Source: Fragilaria crotonensis
Taxonomy: Eukaryota; Bacillariophyta; Fragilariophyceae; Fragilariales; Fragilariaceae
Length of the DNA stretch: 41,583 nt
NCBI GenBank assembly: GCA_022925895.1
Contig: JAKSYS010000567.1
Coordinates: 1-41,583 of the forward strand
Direction of reading: 5' to 3'
A program made the translations under genes and the position numbers. Positions 11,032 through 21,669 of the stretch are shown here, one piece after another. The notes below the pieces were generated by a model. That model did no database searches, had not been told where the DNA came from, and saw only the letters and a program-made list of their open reading frames with translations. Numbering within the stretch: position 1 is the stretch's first letter; each line of letters starts with the position of its first letter.

Positions 11032-11855
11032 TTTTGGTTGTGAAACCTGCTATAGATGCAACACCCGGAATCACAGCGACGATAGCTACTGCTGCACATC
11101 CCAGTGCAGTGCCTATCCGTGCGAGTCGACGGCTTTTCGTCTTGGGCTGAGCGGCAGCACGTAAATCAGATTTCTCTTTTTTTTGGACATCCTTGATTCC
11201 GCCCTATCATAGAGGGTTGGAAGAATGTGATGACGTACGACTTATGGTTTAAGGCATTTGACGGGGCATCGACACGGAAATTTGCTCAGCGTCGTAATGG
11301 TTAGAAACCGTCATCTTTCAAATCTTCCGGGATTCTTACGTGGATAATAGACATTTTCTCTAGGCGTAAATGGACTTTAGGGAAGTAACGTTTAGGCTTT
11401 TGATATCGTCCTCAGGGACGTTGCAATCAGTACCGGGAAGGTTAATTGCAATTTATCATACTCCACTGGAAGCTAAAGTAGCTCATCATATGTGATGGGA
11501 GACAGATAGGCGGCATTATGACTGGAGTCGGGAGTCCGAAAAAATCATCGGACAGAATTCTGTAAGTACTTCGGACTACGCCTTAAGTGAATGCCGATCT
11601 TGGGTGATCGATATTTCGTTCTGAGATATCACACCTTTCTTGCGAAAGGGCTATTAACTCCGTCATACAATTTCCACTCATGCGACTCCATGGATCAATT
11701 CTCTCGACACAGCGTTTCCATATGACATAAAAATCAATTAGTGACAGAATTCTGTCATCCGTGAGGTTGAAGTCTTAAGCCTCCTTGCCGTTAAAGTCCG
11801 ATTAGAACAAACCAGTCTACCTGTGCTTTTTTCATTTTTTCCAATCCAGGTCTTC
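11032..11855. promoter_or_regulatory. Upstream region of the next gene with two EcoRI-core palindromes
   Basis: No supported gene was found. The palindrome ACAGAATTCTGT occurs at 11552-11563 and again at 11744-11755. The second extends to a perfect 16-base palindrome (11742-11757) about 100 bases before the ATG at 11856. A pyrimidine-rich stretch ending in CAG (11827-11849) just before that ATG resembles a 3' splice site, so an upstream non-coding or short first exon is possible. A 69-codon minus-strand stretch near 11000-11200 has a hydrophobic run but no ATG and is not called. Confidence 0.4.
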
Positions 11856-12536
11856 ATGGAGACCAACAAAGAAGTAATGACGAACGGTTCCTCAAAGAGG
11901 TCGGACATCCTGGCCATCACCAGAAGTCCTTGCAAAGACTTGACCGACGATGCGTCGACAAAGGGACCGCTGGACAACCCGGCGGTCGCCGGAGTTCAGG
12001 CACCGAACAACCAAGTTAAAGCAGGGGGAGAAGGTACATCGGAGGATACATGTGGCACAACCAACCTAGTCACACAATGCGGACTCTCAACATGCTTTGC
12101 AGGACCATTGCTATGCGGTTCCACAAGCGATCCGTGCGGTGAGATGATAGCCCACGGACGTGTAAGCGAAACCTTTGCAATCACTCTGCATACCGAGCTG
12201 TGCAACAACTGCAAAGCTATCGGCATCGAATCAGTTGCGCTATTTCACGCTGCATCGAAGACACAAGATATGATCAGACAGCGATCAAAGCAAATAGATA
12301 GTTGCGGGGAAAATTTTGACAAGGAGAAAGAGACGATTCAACGGCCCCGTCGGCGTCTTGATGAAGTAAATCCCGGCTCCTCGACAGATAGAGCACCTGG
12401 GTATGAGAGCGATGACTCACTGGTTGTCACGAAACGTCGGCTTTCAAGAAAGGCACAAAAAGATGGCTGGCGGCGGGCCCAAAAGTCATATCATGCAAGT
12501 TTTGACGTTGTGTTGCCTGATATGGGGATAGAATAG
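11856..12536 (+). CDS. Hypothetical protein, 226 residues, Cys-rich centre and basic C-terminus
   Basis: The ATG at 11856 is the first in this frame and gives 226 uninterrupted residues. I do not recognise a family. The first 60 residues are polar and probably disordered. Residues about 65-120 contain nine or more Cys in pairs such as CGLSTC and LCNNC, possibly a metal-binding or disulfide region. The last 70 residues are charged with Arg runs (RPRRRLDE, TKRRLSRKAQK) that could act as a nuclear localisation signal or nucleic-acid contact. No signal peptide or membrane segment is visible. The CAG at 11847-11849 fits a splice acceptor, so the real gene may have an upstream exon. It is uninterrupted, unlike most neighbours, but has no homology support. 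Confidence 0.45.
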   Translation: METNKEVMTNGSSKRSDILAITRSPCKDLTDDASTKGPLDNPAVAGVQAPNNQVKAGGEGTSEDTCGTTNLVTQCGLSTCFAGPLLCGSTSDPCGEMIAHGRVSETFAITLHTELCNNCKAIGIESVALFHAASKTQDMIRQRSKQIDSCGENFDKEKETIQRPRRRLDEVNPGSSTDRAPGYESDDSLVVTKRRLSRKAQKDGWRRAQKSYHASFDVVLPDMGIE

Positions 12537-13631
12537 TCATGTACGTTAATCATGATGATTTCTGTCTGCATGCCTAACAATACGAATCAAAGATCAATTA
12601 GAGACTTTCTGGCCATTCGGTGTGTTGTTAGTGTTTACTTTGCTTCGGAGTCTGAGAGCGAGTGCATAACTTTCTGATCGCTGGGAATAGACAGCCAAGG
12701 GGTCAAATGCCAGACATATGGTGCATATCTTTCGCCCAACACCCGTTTGCTTTCTGTTGGAACGAAGTCCTTGAATCACTTCAACCCTTTCCGGGGTTGT
12801 GTCAGTGTCCATTGTAAGTGCATTGTCCTTGTTTGAAGGGGACTACACTTCATGATGCTTCTGTTGCAGAAACGAGCGATAGTCAACAAGTTAGCATGTA
12901 ACTACAGTAGTCAAAGAATACGAAGTCAAAAAAAAGTAAGATGGGGAGTGAACACTATGTGATGCGCTCATATCTCAGTGTACGTGTAGATAAGTTTATG
13001 AACAAGGCGGTAACTATAGTCAGTCAAAAGTCGGGATTAATAACTTGGTGGTTGCACTTATGGACCATCAGCGTGAGCCCCATGACACCTTTATTTGCCA
13101 GTCGCTCCGGCAGAATGCTTCCGAGTCGTTCACGAGGGTGATTCCAAAACACACCGTTCAACCAAACGAGGAAAGTACAAGTACTATAGTCTATGCATGT
13201 GCTGCGATTGTTCACTGTTCACCAACCCTATGTTTAAACTTATGTTACTGGTTTTCCTACCACATCATGACGGCCAAACTGCAACCAGACGGCATCAGAA
13301 TTAGAAAAGTGCGTTGCCATTGTCCACCGTGACCTACGATACCAGCGATAAGAGGATGCAGCGTTTGGTTTGCACGTGGCGTTTCAATTTGAAACGCAAT
13401 TTGCAGTACGGCTGACGTCAGAAATGGTAGATGCTGGTGTCGACGTTTCCCGGGGAGTCAATCACTCCTCCGAAAACTGCACAGTCTAAAGATGCACAAC
13501 AAATCATTGACCCGGATTTAAAGTTCGTAGTCTGGAAAATAGTGAAACAACCAAAAGTCGGGGTTATACTTTTAATCATAAAAGATTGCACCACCGTGAC
13601 CTGCTTGACCATTGCTGCAGTTTAAGGATAC
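12537..13631. other. Gene-free spacer
   Basis: Only short frames with no recognisable protein on either strand. It separates the hypothetical gene from the 3' end of the exonuclease gene. Confidence 0.55.
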
Positions 13632-16090
13632 TCATCGCTTGCTCTTTGGTCGCCTTGGGTTCCCCTGCTGTCTCCTCGATTCTCCGGCACCCTGTCTGGG
13701 CGCCGTATCTCTTCGGTCGTCAGGTGATTGCGCCGATCGATTGTTCGCAACACTGGCCATGGCCTTGGCTTCAATGGCATTTCGATTGACATTTCCCTTG
13801 TCTGGCGCCACATAGAGATGCGCCTTTCCGCGTTGATTGCGGAGGCGTTCGGCGTTCGACAACAAACGCGATTCTTCATTGTCCGCCTCCATATCCTTCC
13901 GAATGACATCGTTGACGCTATCCAACAATATTTCAGAGTCGATGAATGGGATTTGAACTACCGCTTCCCAGGACTGTCGTTTACCATTCGAATCAGCTTT
14001 GAAGTCAGCAGGATAGAATTCAATTAGTGGTGAAAAGGGCTGAAGCATGAGCTCGCCAAGGGGCTTGGGGAGCAAATCAGCACTTTGTGGCGGAAGAACA
14101 GAAAGCAATTGTGCCAGGGATGGGAATGGTTCGCCTTGATTGAACTTGAAGGACTTGAATCCTTTGTCGTTGGAAGGATCATCTTCCTCATAGAACTCGT
14201 CGAGATTGACCAAATCGGTAGCAAGTGGACTGTAAAGGTGAGGGAAGAACCAATCCCATGATTTGCATCCATTGTAGTAGTAGTTGAGGACCCAGTGTAG
14301 TCCCTCAATGTAGTCGCGGACGTGAGCACGGCGATATAGGAGAGTCGTATCCTTGTCCTCGCGGGTCCATCCCATTTTTGACGCATAGTAGAAGTCTCGA
14401 TACGAGCGTGAAATATCGCCAGGATGGTGGCGAGTGAAGGTATCATTGTCGTGGTCGCTGCTGACAGATGATGGTGAGGTGCTCGCTCGCAAAGGAGATG
14501 GAATGGTCATCTTGCGATTGGCGGGCAATGCAACGGCCGGAGTAGGTTTGCCCCCATAGTAAGTACCATAAAAGTCTTCGACATCATTTTCGGCGTCTGC
14601 TGTCATTCTCCATCCAGGCTCATTCTCTTCAAAGCCTCGACGCTTAAAATGCTCCTCCTCGAAGGCTGCTAGATGGTACATGAACTGCTCGAATCGTTTC
14701 GGATGAATCTTCTCCTTATCGGATAGATAGTCGCCCCACTCCGGCAACAAATCAACATATGTGGTCATCATGAGCGAGATGGCACCGTTATCAATCTCCA
14801 AATGCGGTGAGTGGGGCAAGAAATCATTTCCGACCAGCATGCACATGAAAACAAAATCATCAATGATGCGATCCAGACTATACTCCACTTGGAGTGCGTC
14901 ACTATCGGCAAACTTGCGAAATTGAATGCTTAGCAATTGTCGGAGTGATTTGAGTTCCAAAACTTCAAAATCATTCTGATCGTATTCCATCATATCCTTC
15001 TTCTTGCGTCCCTTGTTTCGACCACGGCCAGCCATGACGACAGACATTTTCTCACGAAGGAGCATGAAATTGGGTTCGTGTGTCACGAGACCCAGCATGA
15101 TGAGATCAGCGTCGAGTCCATATAAAACATGAGTCCAATCCTTGCCGTAATGAATCGGGTCACCATCGGACGATTGTGAACCATCCTCACCATTTGATAC
15201 TGCTGCGTCAAACTTGGCTCGTTCTTCCCTAATAAAATCCATCACCTTGTGTTCACCTTCTCCTGGAACATCTGGACCGCTGACAATAACATTCGCCCCG
15301 GATGCCCAGAATGGGTCAGTCTCCATCTTGTACGCTACCCATTTTTGCATGGCATAGCTGAGTTTGAGCATGAAATCTGTTCCTGGAGTGATGCAGTTGG
15401 AATCGAATGCCTTGCCGTCGGGCAGTACTCCGTCGCGGGCCATGACGACGGCGGCCGTCTCTTCCGCCTCCTTGGCCGAACGGAACCGACGACTGCGCTG
15501 CTGATTCATCTTGGCACGGGGGGCAACACCGTCGACGGCCAGGTACAAACATTTGGTGGGACCAACGAGTTTGTAGAGACTATTATGTACATACATGGAG
15601 TAAGTAGTCGTTGTAGAATGTGTAGGATGGTAAGAGGATCAGAAATGTATGAGTTGGAAGAAACAAGAGGTACACAACGCAACCACGTGAACCATGGTAC
15701 ATACCGATCCACGTAGAGGAAGATTTTCTTAAACATGGCAGTCTCGTCGAGCACGATAATCTGTCCTTCGGCATTGCCATGAGTACAAGGATGAATGATA
15801 CCATTCATATCGAGATAAAAATTGTCAACTTGCAAATTTGGTGTGAGACCTTCACTGAGACGACGATTTATGTTGGGATACTGATCTGTCAACCAACGAA
15901 ACATTTTAGGAATTCCAAAGATTTGTGTTGATGTTGTTGTTGTTGATGATGTTGATGATGATGCTGGATCGACCCTGTTCCTGCCGATGCCAATACCGAC
16001 GGGCGCAGTTGGCAACACAAAACCACTGACGCCATTTAGAAACAAAGTTGAAGCATTCGTCAGAATAAAAAAGATACCAATGATCTTCAT
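13632..16090 (-). CDS. XRN-family 5'-3' exoribonuclease with plastid-type N-terminal leader
   Basis: Two exons (16090-15705 and 15579-13632) join through a 125-base intron with GTATGT at the donor and TAG at the acceptor, giving 777 residues with no interruption. All seven acidic residues of the XRN active site are in place: Asp94 (YLDMNGIIH), Asp145 (LAVDGVAPRAK), Glu236 and Glu238 (PGEGEHK), Asp285 and Asp287 (YGLDADLI) and Asp381 (GNDFLPH). The basic KMNQQRSRR block that reads the 5' phosphate is also present. The C-terminal half has WVLNYYYNGC and FSPLIEFYP blocks like XRN2/Rat1, then a basic tail. Known XRNs start with Met-Gly-(Val/Ile)-Pro; here the Met position is Phe58 within a 57-residue extension. 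That extension begins with a signal-peptide-like segment (residues 1-23) ending VSG, then Phe24 and a Ser/Thr-rich basic stretch, the diatom plastid pattern. At 777 residues it is shorter than typical XRN2 (about 950). The family is certain; the location is inferred. Confidence 0.92.
15580..15704 (-). other. Intron of the XRN gene
   Basis: Minus-strand GTATGT donor (15704-15699) and TAG acceptor (15582-15580). Removal joins FLYVDR to LYKLVGP, matching the XRN family, and keeps the total length a multiple of three. Confidence 0.9.
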
Positions 16091-17052
16091 GATGTTGGAG
16101 TAGCAATTTGATTGTCCGGGTGGGTGTGGTTCGTTTGCTGTTGTTTGGTGTTGTCTTCACTTCCCTGTTTGTTATTGCAAGGGCCAATAAATAGGATCGT
16201 CAATCGCACAAGATTTTGATTGCAAGTTGCAATGAGCACACAGCAAGCGAATGTAATGAATGCGTTGAGTGTTAATGATTTGCAATCGACAGTCAAGTAG
16301 TGCGTGTCGTCGGATTGAGTCGACGGTCGACAACGACGATGCGGATTGCAAACGAATGAATGTTATCAAGGATCAAGGCAGATCGAATGTTCTGAAGAAT
16401 TGAACACTCAACCCCTCGATTCAAGAATGCGACAGTATACCGGTACAAGCGTTGAGTCGTACATCAGTACAGTACACCAATTGACGACAACATCAGAGAG
16501 ATCACAGAGCCACTCACTCACCATGAGTCCCTCTCTCCATCAAATTCTTCATACGCTGTCCTATGCAGACTGTGGTACTCAGGAGTACGAGTGCCAGGTA
16601 CAGTACAGTATTCTCCGTACATTCGCCAGTCGACAACGTGTCACTTCGACTTCAATCCACTTTTTTTGTGATCGGTGGCTGTGGTGCGATCTGGCGGCAG
16701 TTCGCAGCTATCATATGATACAAGTACTGGTACTCGGAAAGGCACTGTACCGAATCCGTTAATTGTAACTGTAATTCTGCTCTGGGATCGTAAAGGCAGT
16801 ACGAGCTACAAGTACTCCGAGTATAACATACGGTACTTAGTAGAAGGTTGTACTCGGAGAACACGTAGATAGGCCCGTCCTCAATTTTTCACAACGCTCC
16901 CTCATACTGTATTATACGAAGATCCGTCTTTTTTGAAAACGCCAAAAAGATGCACAGGATGCGAAACGGCACGGCAACCATGCTGACTGTATCAGCAGAC
17001 AGCTCCATATTCGTGAGAAAAGAACTGGCCACATCAGGGCATTGATGTCAAG
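16091..17052. other. GTAC-rich spacer upstream of the XRN gene
   Basis: No supported gene. From about 16430 to 16860 the sequence is full of overlapping TACAGTAC, GTACTGGTAC and similar palindromic words. The first few hundred bases before 16090 would contain the XRN promoter, but no clear TATA box can be assigned. Confidence 0.5.
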
Positions 17053-18053
17053 ATGAGTTTGGCATTTGCCATTCTTGCTATGACAACTACAAAACTTCAA
17101 GGCATATTGATAAACGAACAACAGGTTTATCCCCTCGGATTGAGAAGATTTGTACGCAAGAGGCGCACTGCAGGTCAAGTTGTCATGGGAGTGGAAACAA
17201 CAAAACTATGATTCAGAAGAAGAAATTCCTTTCAGGACAAAAATCACATCCATCAGCGGCCAAGACACGGATCATAGCAGCAGTAGCAAAAGCGAATCCA
17301 ACGATGAAAGAAACGGATGTTGACGAAGTGGCGACGGAGAAACGTCAACGTCTTGAGGAAAAATGACACAAATGACAAGTCATTACCAATGACGAAAGTG
17401 GTACCTGGAGCGATACGGACGACGGGAGACGAGGCCACCAACCCAACCTTGGTAAAGGCGGATTCGACCAATGATGCTACGACCGACATAAGCAACGACT
17501 CAAGCAGCATGACCGACGTCGATTCTCGAAGTGACGATTCTGATAATGAAGTGGAGGACTGGACAGACCTCAACTTTTCGCCGGAAAGAAAAACAATAGG
17601 AGGCGACACCGATCATAAAAGCAGTACATCAAGTGATTGTGATAAGGTAATGACGAGCAACCGCAGGGGAATGCCAAAGTTGGCAACATCGCAGTTGTTT
17701 TACCAGAAGATAGCAACACGGATGTGGAGGTGTCAGAGGATGCAAGTTCTGTGGAGATTTTCGTTTCGTGACAATGATGACACATCATCATGACGACCCC
17801 GAAATCGAGTCGGATGACGCAGACGATGTAAAGGATGCAGCCAAAAGTTTAAAATCGCTGCTTGTCAAGCCAAAGGAGCGTTTTGGACTCAAGAGACAGC
17901 ATGAAATCAGAACTACACCATGAAGTGATGGGGCCCATCCATTCAAATCTAGTAAGCCATTCCAAGGAAGCATTGATAACCAAAGCTGAAAGATGGTCGC
18001 CGTCACCATGGCCCGGCAATTCCTATGAGCAAGTCTTTGGAAAGGATGGGTAG
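17053..18053 (+). pseudogene. Degraded locus for an acidic Ser/Asp-rich protein
   Basis: Low-complexity coding-like stretches in changing frames follow one another. They are an ATG at 17053 leading into LRRFVRKRRTAGQVVMGVE, then YDSEEEIPFRTK near 17210, a Ser/Asp-rich segment in 17386-17640 (SDDSDNEVEDWTDLNFSPER), PEIESDDADDVKDAAKSLKS near 17800, and a stretch ending SYEQVFGKDG at 18053. The composition suggests a nuclear-type acidic protein, but no domain is recognised and no single frame covers it. It could also be a transposon fragment. Confidence 0.25.
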
Positions 18054-18691
18054 GCGATTCTTCTATGTATTTTCTTGCAGTGGTGGGAAAACTAAGATGG
18101 AATCAAAGACACCAAGATTAAGACTCAGGCTCTATCGCTACCGTACCAAGTCATTCTGGTTGATCATTTTAGAATCCTTGTAACGATTGAATATGCAGAA
18201 GGAGAACAACGTATTGAAAAAGAAGGACTTAGGCAGGCTATAGACTTTTATACCGCAGGAAGGCAACTTAACATGCATTTGTTCCACAGTAACGAAATGA
18301 AATGATGGAAGATGGCGAGCGAAGTAAGCGTCTCTGCATCATATATCCCGGCTTAGTTTCCATCCCATCAAATAGGCGGAGTTGCCCAACCAGACCCTCA
18401 ATGGATCATCTAGTTGAGTCATCCGGATGCCACCAAAACCCCGATGGTGATTCATTCCTTGCTTGGCAACGAAGCTTTCCACAATGGCGTTTGCGACGGA
18501 GTTTGTTCCATCGTGGACGGCGGCGCCGAATAGAAATCGAATCGGTGATGGCCTCCTTGACAAGGGCGACCGCACATTTTACCTAGGACACCATGACTCG
18601 TCACTCCTCACTGTTACCACTGTCAGTGACGTGCAGCAAAGGGTTATTATTTGTCATGTCAACGAGGTGTTGAACGATCTGTTGTATATGA
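18054..18691. other. Gene-poor spacer with one 69-codon open stretch
   Basis: A plus-strand frame at 18096-18305 is open for 69 codons (contains VILVDHFRILVTIEYAEGEQ) but has no ATG near its beginning and no recognised domain. It may be an exon or decayed continuation of the acidic-protein locus. The rest shows no supported gene. Confidence 0.35.
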
Positions 18692-20953
18692 CAGGGCTCA
18701 ACTGCAGCTGCTCCTACGGCACTCTACGTCGCACAGCTCGGACGTCGCAATAAAGGCAGCGGAGGCCGTGGCAAGACGAGCGGATCAGGCAGTTTGGATC
18801 CGTCTGAAGAGATTTGGCATTGAAACCTCGCTGACGTCGTCAAGAAGGTCTTAGTCCTTCGAATCGAAGCAGCTGATAAGGCAACCACCGCAAGCGAATC
18901 GCAGCTTTCTGACGACATCTTTGGTACCAACGGAGATTCGCTCAATCTGAAATCACAATTCAACGCGTGCTCCTACGGGCAGCTCCAGTTTGAGCCACTT
19001 ACATCGAACGGCATTGTAGGTACAGATGCGGTGTACACCGTGTCACTTCCGACCACCAACGTGACAGGTGGGAACGACAATGCCATTGCCTGGGCAGCTG
19101 TCGATAAAGCGGAGGCGGACCTCGGCGATCTTTTAACCAATTTCGCCGACCATGTCGTTGTGTGCATGCCTCCAGGAACGAGCGGCGGTGACTGGGCTGC
19201 CTATGCCTATTCCGACCATTGGCTGTCTGTTTATAACGACGCTTGGTGTGGATACCCATCAGGACTGATGCATGAAATCGGTAAGAATTTTTTTCATTGG
19301 GATTTTGGATTTGATTTTCAGCTGCTGAGCTTGTTCGCGACTAACTTCAATATTGCAATAACAGGGCATAGCTTGAACTTAGATCACTCCTCAGAGGGAT
19401 CGGAAGAGTACGGCGATCAATCTGGGTTAATGGTAAGTCTTAGACCTGCTCGAAGTGATGAAAACCGTCATTTCTTCACAGTCATTCACTGGCTCATCTT
19501 TTCCTGAATGGTTTAGGGATTTTCTTACGACTTGGACGAGGAACCACTCATGTGCTTCAATGGACCTAAATCATGGCAACTAGGTTGGTACCCTGACTAT
19601 CGTGTTGACCTCACCGTCGCAGATCTCGCAAATGGAATAAATTGGTCTGGAAATCTTGTCGGCTTTGCGGAAAAGGCCAGCGCAAGCCAAACTGACAAGA
19701 TGATTATCCGGATCAAGAGCTTCAACGATACCTACATCAATTTCAATCGCGCTATTGGCATGGACGCTGGAACTCAGGAAGGCCAGGACCAAGTTCTTGT
19801 CACCACTCGTCTGAGTGGAACAGGTATCAGCCTGTCGAATCTTGAAGCAAAGCTGAGTGACAATGTAGCCATCTCGGAGTTCAACATTCCAAATTTTAAC
19901 GTTACCTCAAGCACCTTGCGCATCAAGGTGAACTCAATTGTGACAAGCACAACCCCTCGAGCAAGCGTTTCAATTGATCTGATCGAAGTTCCTACCGAGG
20001 CGCCGACTCACGTTCCTACTGAAGCACCAATGCAAGCACCTACTCGAGCACCCACTCAAGTTCCAACCGAAGCGCCAACCCAAGCTCCTACTGGAGCGCC
20101 AACTCTAGCCCCGACTGGATAGCCAACTCAAGTGCCTACCGGAACACCCACTCAAGTTCCAACTCAATCGCCGACTGGTGCTCCTACTGAAGCTCCAACT
20201 CAAGCCCCGACGGGTGATCCCCAGACAGAAGCACCGACTCAAGCGCCGACTGGTGCTCCTACTGAAGCTTCAACTCAAGCACCGACGCACCTACTGAAGC
20301 ACCAACTCGAGCACCAACCCAAGCTCCAACTCAAGCCCCGACGGGTGCTCCTACAGACTCCTACTAGCCCACTGCTCCCCAGACAAAGCACCACTCAAGC
20401 GCCACAAGTGCTCCTACCAAGCTCCAACAAGCACCGACGGTGCTCAAGACTAAGCCTCACTGGAGCAGCCACTCAAGTTCCAACACAAACGCCGACCTGC
20501 ACCTACACCAACTCAAACGCCTACTGGATCACCCACTCAATCTCCCACACAAGTGCCGGCCGACCAGTGCACCTACCGCACCAACTCAAGCGCCTGGAGC
20601 ACCAACGAAATCTCGTGCCCCCACTCGTGCTCCTACATCGATCTCCACACGCCTACTCGTGCTCCACCACTCGTGCACCTACATCGAAGCCCACCACGCG
20701 TGCACCCACCACTCGTAACCCACCACGCGTGCACCCACCACTCGGGCACCCACCACTGGTAAGCCCACAACGCGTGCACCCACCACTCGTAAAATGGCCA
20801 ATATGCGCCAACGTCGAAACCAACGACTCGTGCACCTACATTGAAACCGACAACTCGCGCACCTACATCGAAGCCAACTACTCGCGCACCAACGACTCGT
20901 GGACCAACATGAAGACCTGCACAAGCGTGTCCTTCGCAATGTGCACACACTGA
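18692..20953 (+). pseudogene. Gametolysin-type (M11) zinc metalloprotease with Pro/Thr repeat tail, disrupted
   Basis: Three exons are clear: 18824-19280, 19365-19432 and 19517-20122, totalling 376 residues. Splicing the first 84-base intron creates the zinc site HEIGHSLNLDHSS; splicing the second, also 84 bases, creates the Met-turn block GLMGFSYDLDE. Before them come VLVLRIEAAD, LSDDIFGT and LNLKSQFNACSYGQL; after them come CFNGPKSWQLGWY and a beta-rich domain. This is the order of M11 peptidases, secreted proteases of algae that act on extracellular glycoproteins. The 5' end is unsound: an in-frame TGA (18821-18823) splits the reading from upstream codons, and no start or signal peptide was found. 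The tail is a PTxAPT repeat that stops at TAG 20120-20122 but continues in the same frame beyond, then slips. It is either a pseudogene or a gene with an unseen 5' exon and a shortened tail. Confidence 0.8.
19990..20920 (+). repeat. Pro/Thr-coding degenerate minisatellite
   Basis: Short units of about 12-24 bases encode PTEAPT, PTQAPT, PTGAPT and similar. The frame holds to about 20280 and then wanders, while the DNA repeat itself persists to about 20920 with CACTCGTGCACC-type units. Slippage in the repeat explains the loss of frame. Confidence 0.75.
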
Positions 20954-21669
20954 AAGGTCTTGTATCTTGTTTGTAACTCAGACGAGCAAAGCTCACGTAA
21001 CTTACTTCCAATAACCAATCGCTGCTCTCGTTCATCATTAGACAACATACTAGACGATGTAGCTATTTCAGTCATTGAGATGCTGCATCGGAAGTAACTG
21101 AATATGACATCCGTTGTCCATCGTTTTCATAGTTCATTGTTGTGTTAGTCGTTGTCTGCTGTTATGGAAATCCAATGTACGACGGTAGATGTGGTGTTTG
21201 ATGCGTGATTATACGCGTGGTGCGTGGTACTCGTACGTTGTTGACAACAGGGCGACCGTGGACATCGGAGGATGGTCGCTTAAAGTAAGTACAGTACCAG
21301 TATGATACATGGCCTACCGGTATACTGTTAGCTAAGCTACTAGTACCGTGTACTTGTGTAGAGTGAGGACTCCAGTGTTTACCTCATGCTCTGAATACTC
21401 GTGCACTTGTACTGTAGTACTGTAGTACGATTCACTCCCTACAAAATCCCGTTGAAGGGAGATCTCCCGTGCAACAAAACACAATGATGTCCGTCAATGT
21501 CTCGGCAATGATCTTTGTCGATGTAACACACTTGCAGGACAGAGGGCACAGAACACCACTGCTAACTACCTACGCATCGCCTGAGATCTGTACATAGCTT
21601 TTTCTTGACTGTGCTCTGTGTGTAATCAGAGATGGCGATGGGCGTACACGTGCTTTCACGATTGCCTCG
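20954..21669. other. GTAC-rich spacer upstream of the GH47 gene
   Basis: No gene supported. Between about 21280 and 21430 there are many overlapping GTAC words, including TACTGTAGTACTGTAGTACG. It resembles the spacer at 16430-16860. Confidence 0.5.

Noticed and set aside
11000-11200. Minus-strand 69-codon stretch with a membrane-like helix (VAIVAVIPGVASIAG)
   Set aside because: No ATG, preceded directly by TAG, and it runs through the inverted repeat of the transposon; could be an exon but cannot be supported.
16346-16762. 138-codon open frame in the spacer upstream of the XRN gene
   Set aside because: Composition follows the GTAC-rich repeats, no domain is visible, and no splice or start context supports it.
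18339-18575. Minus-strand 78-codon frame upstream of the M11 gene
   Set aside because: No recognised domain, and it overlaps open plus-strand frames of similar length; no basis to choose.
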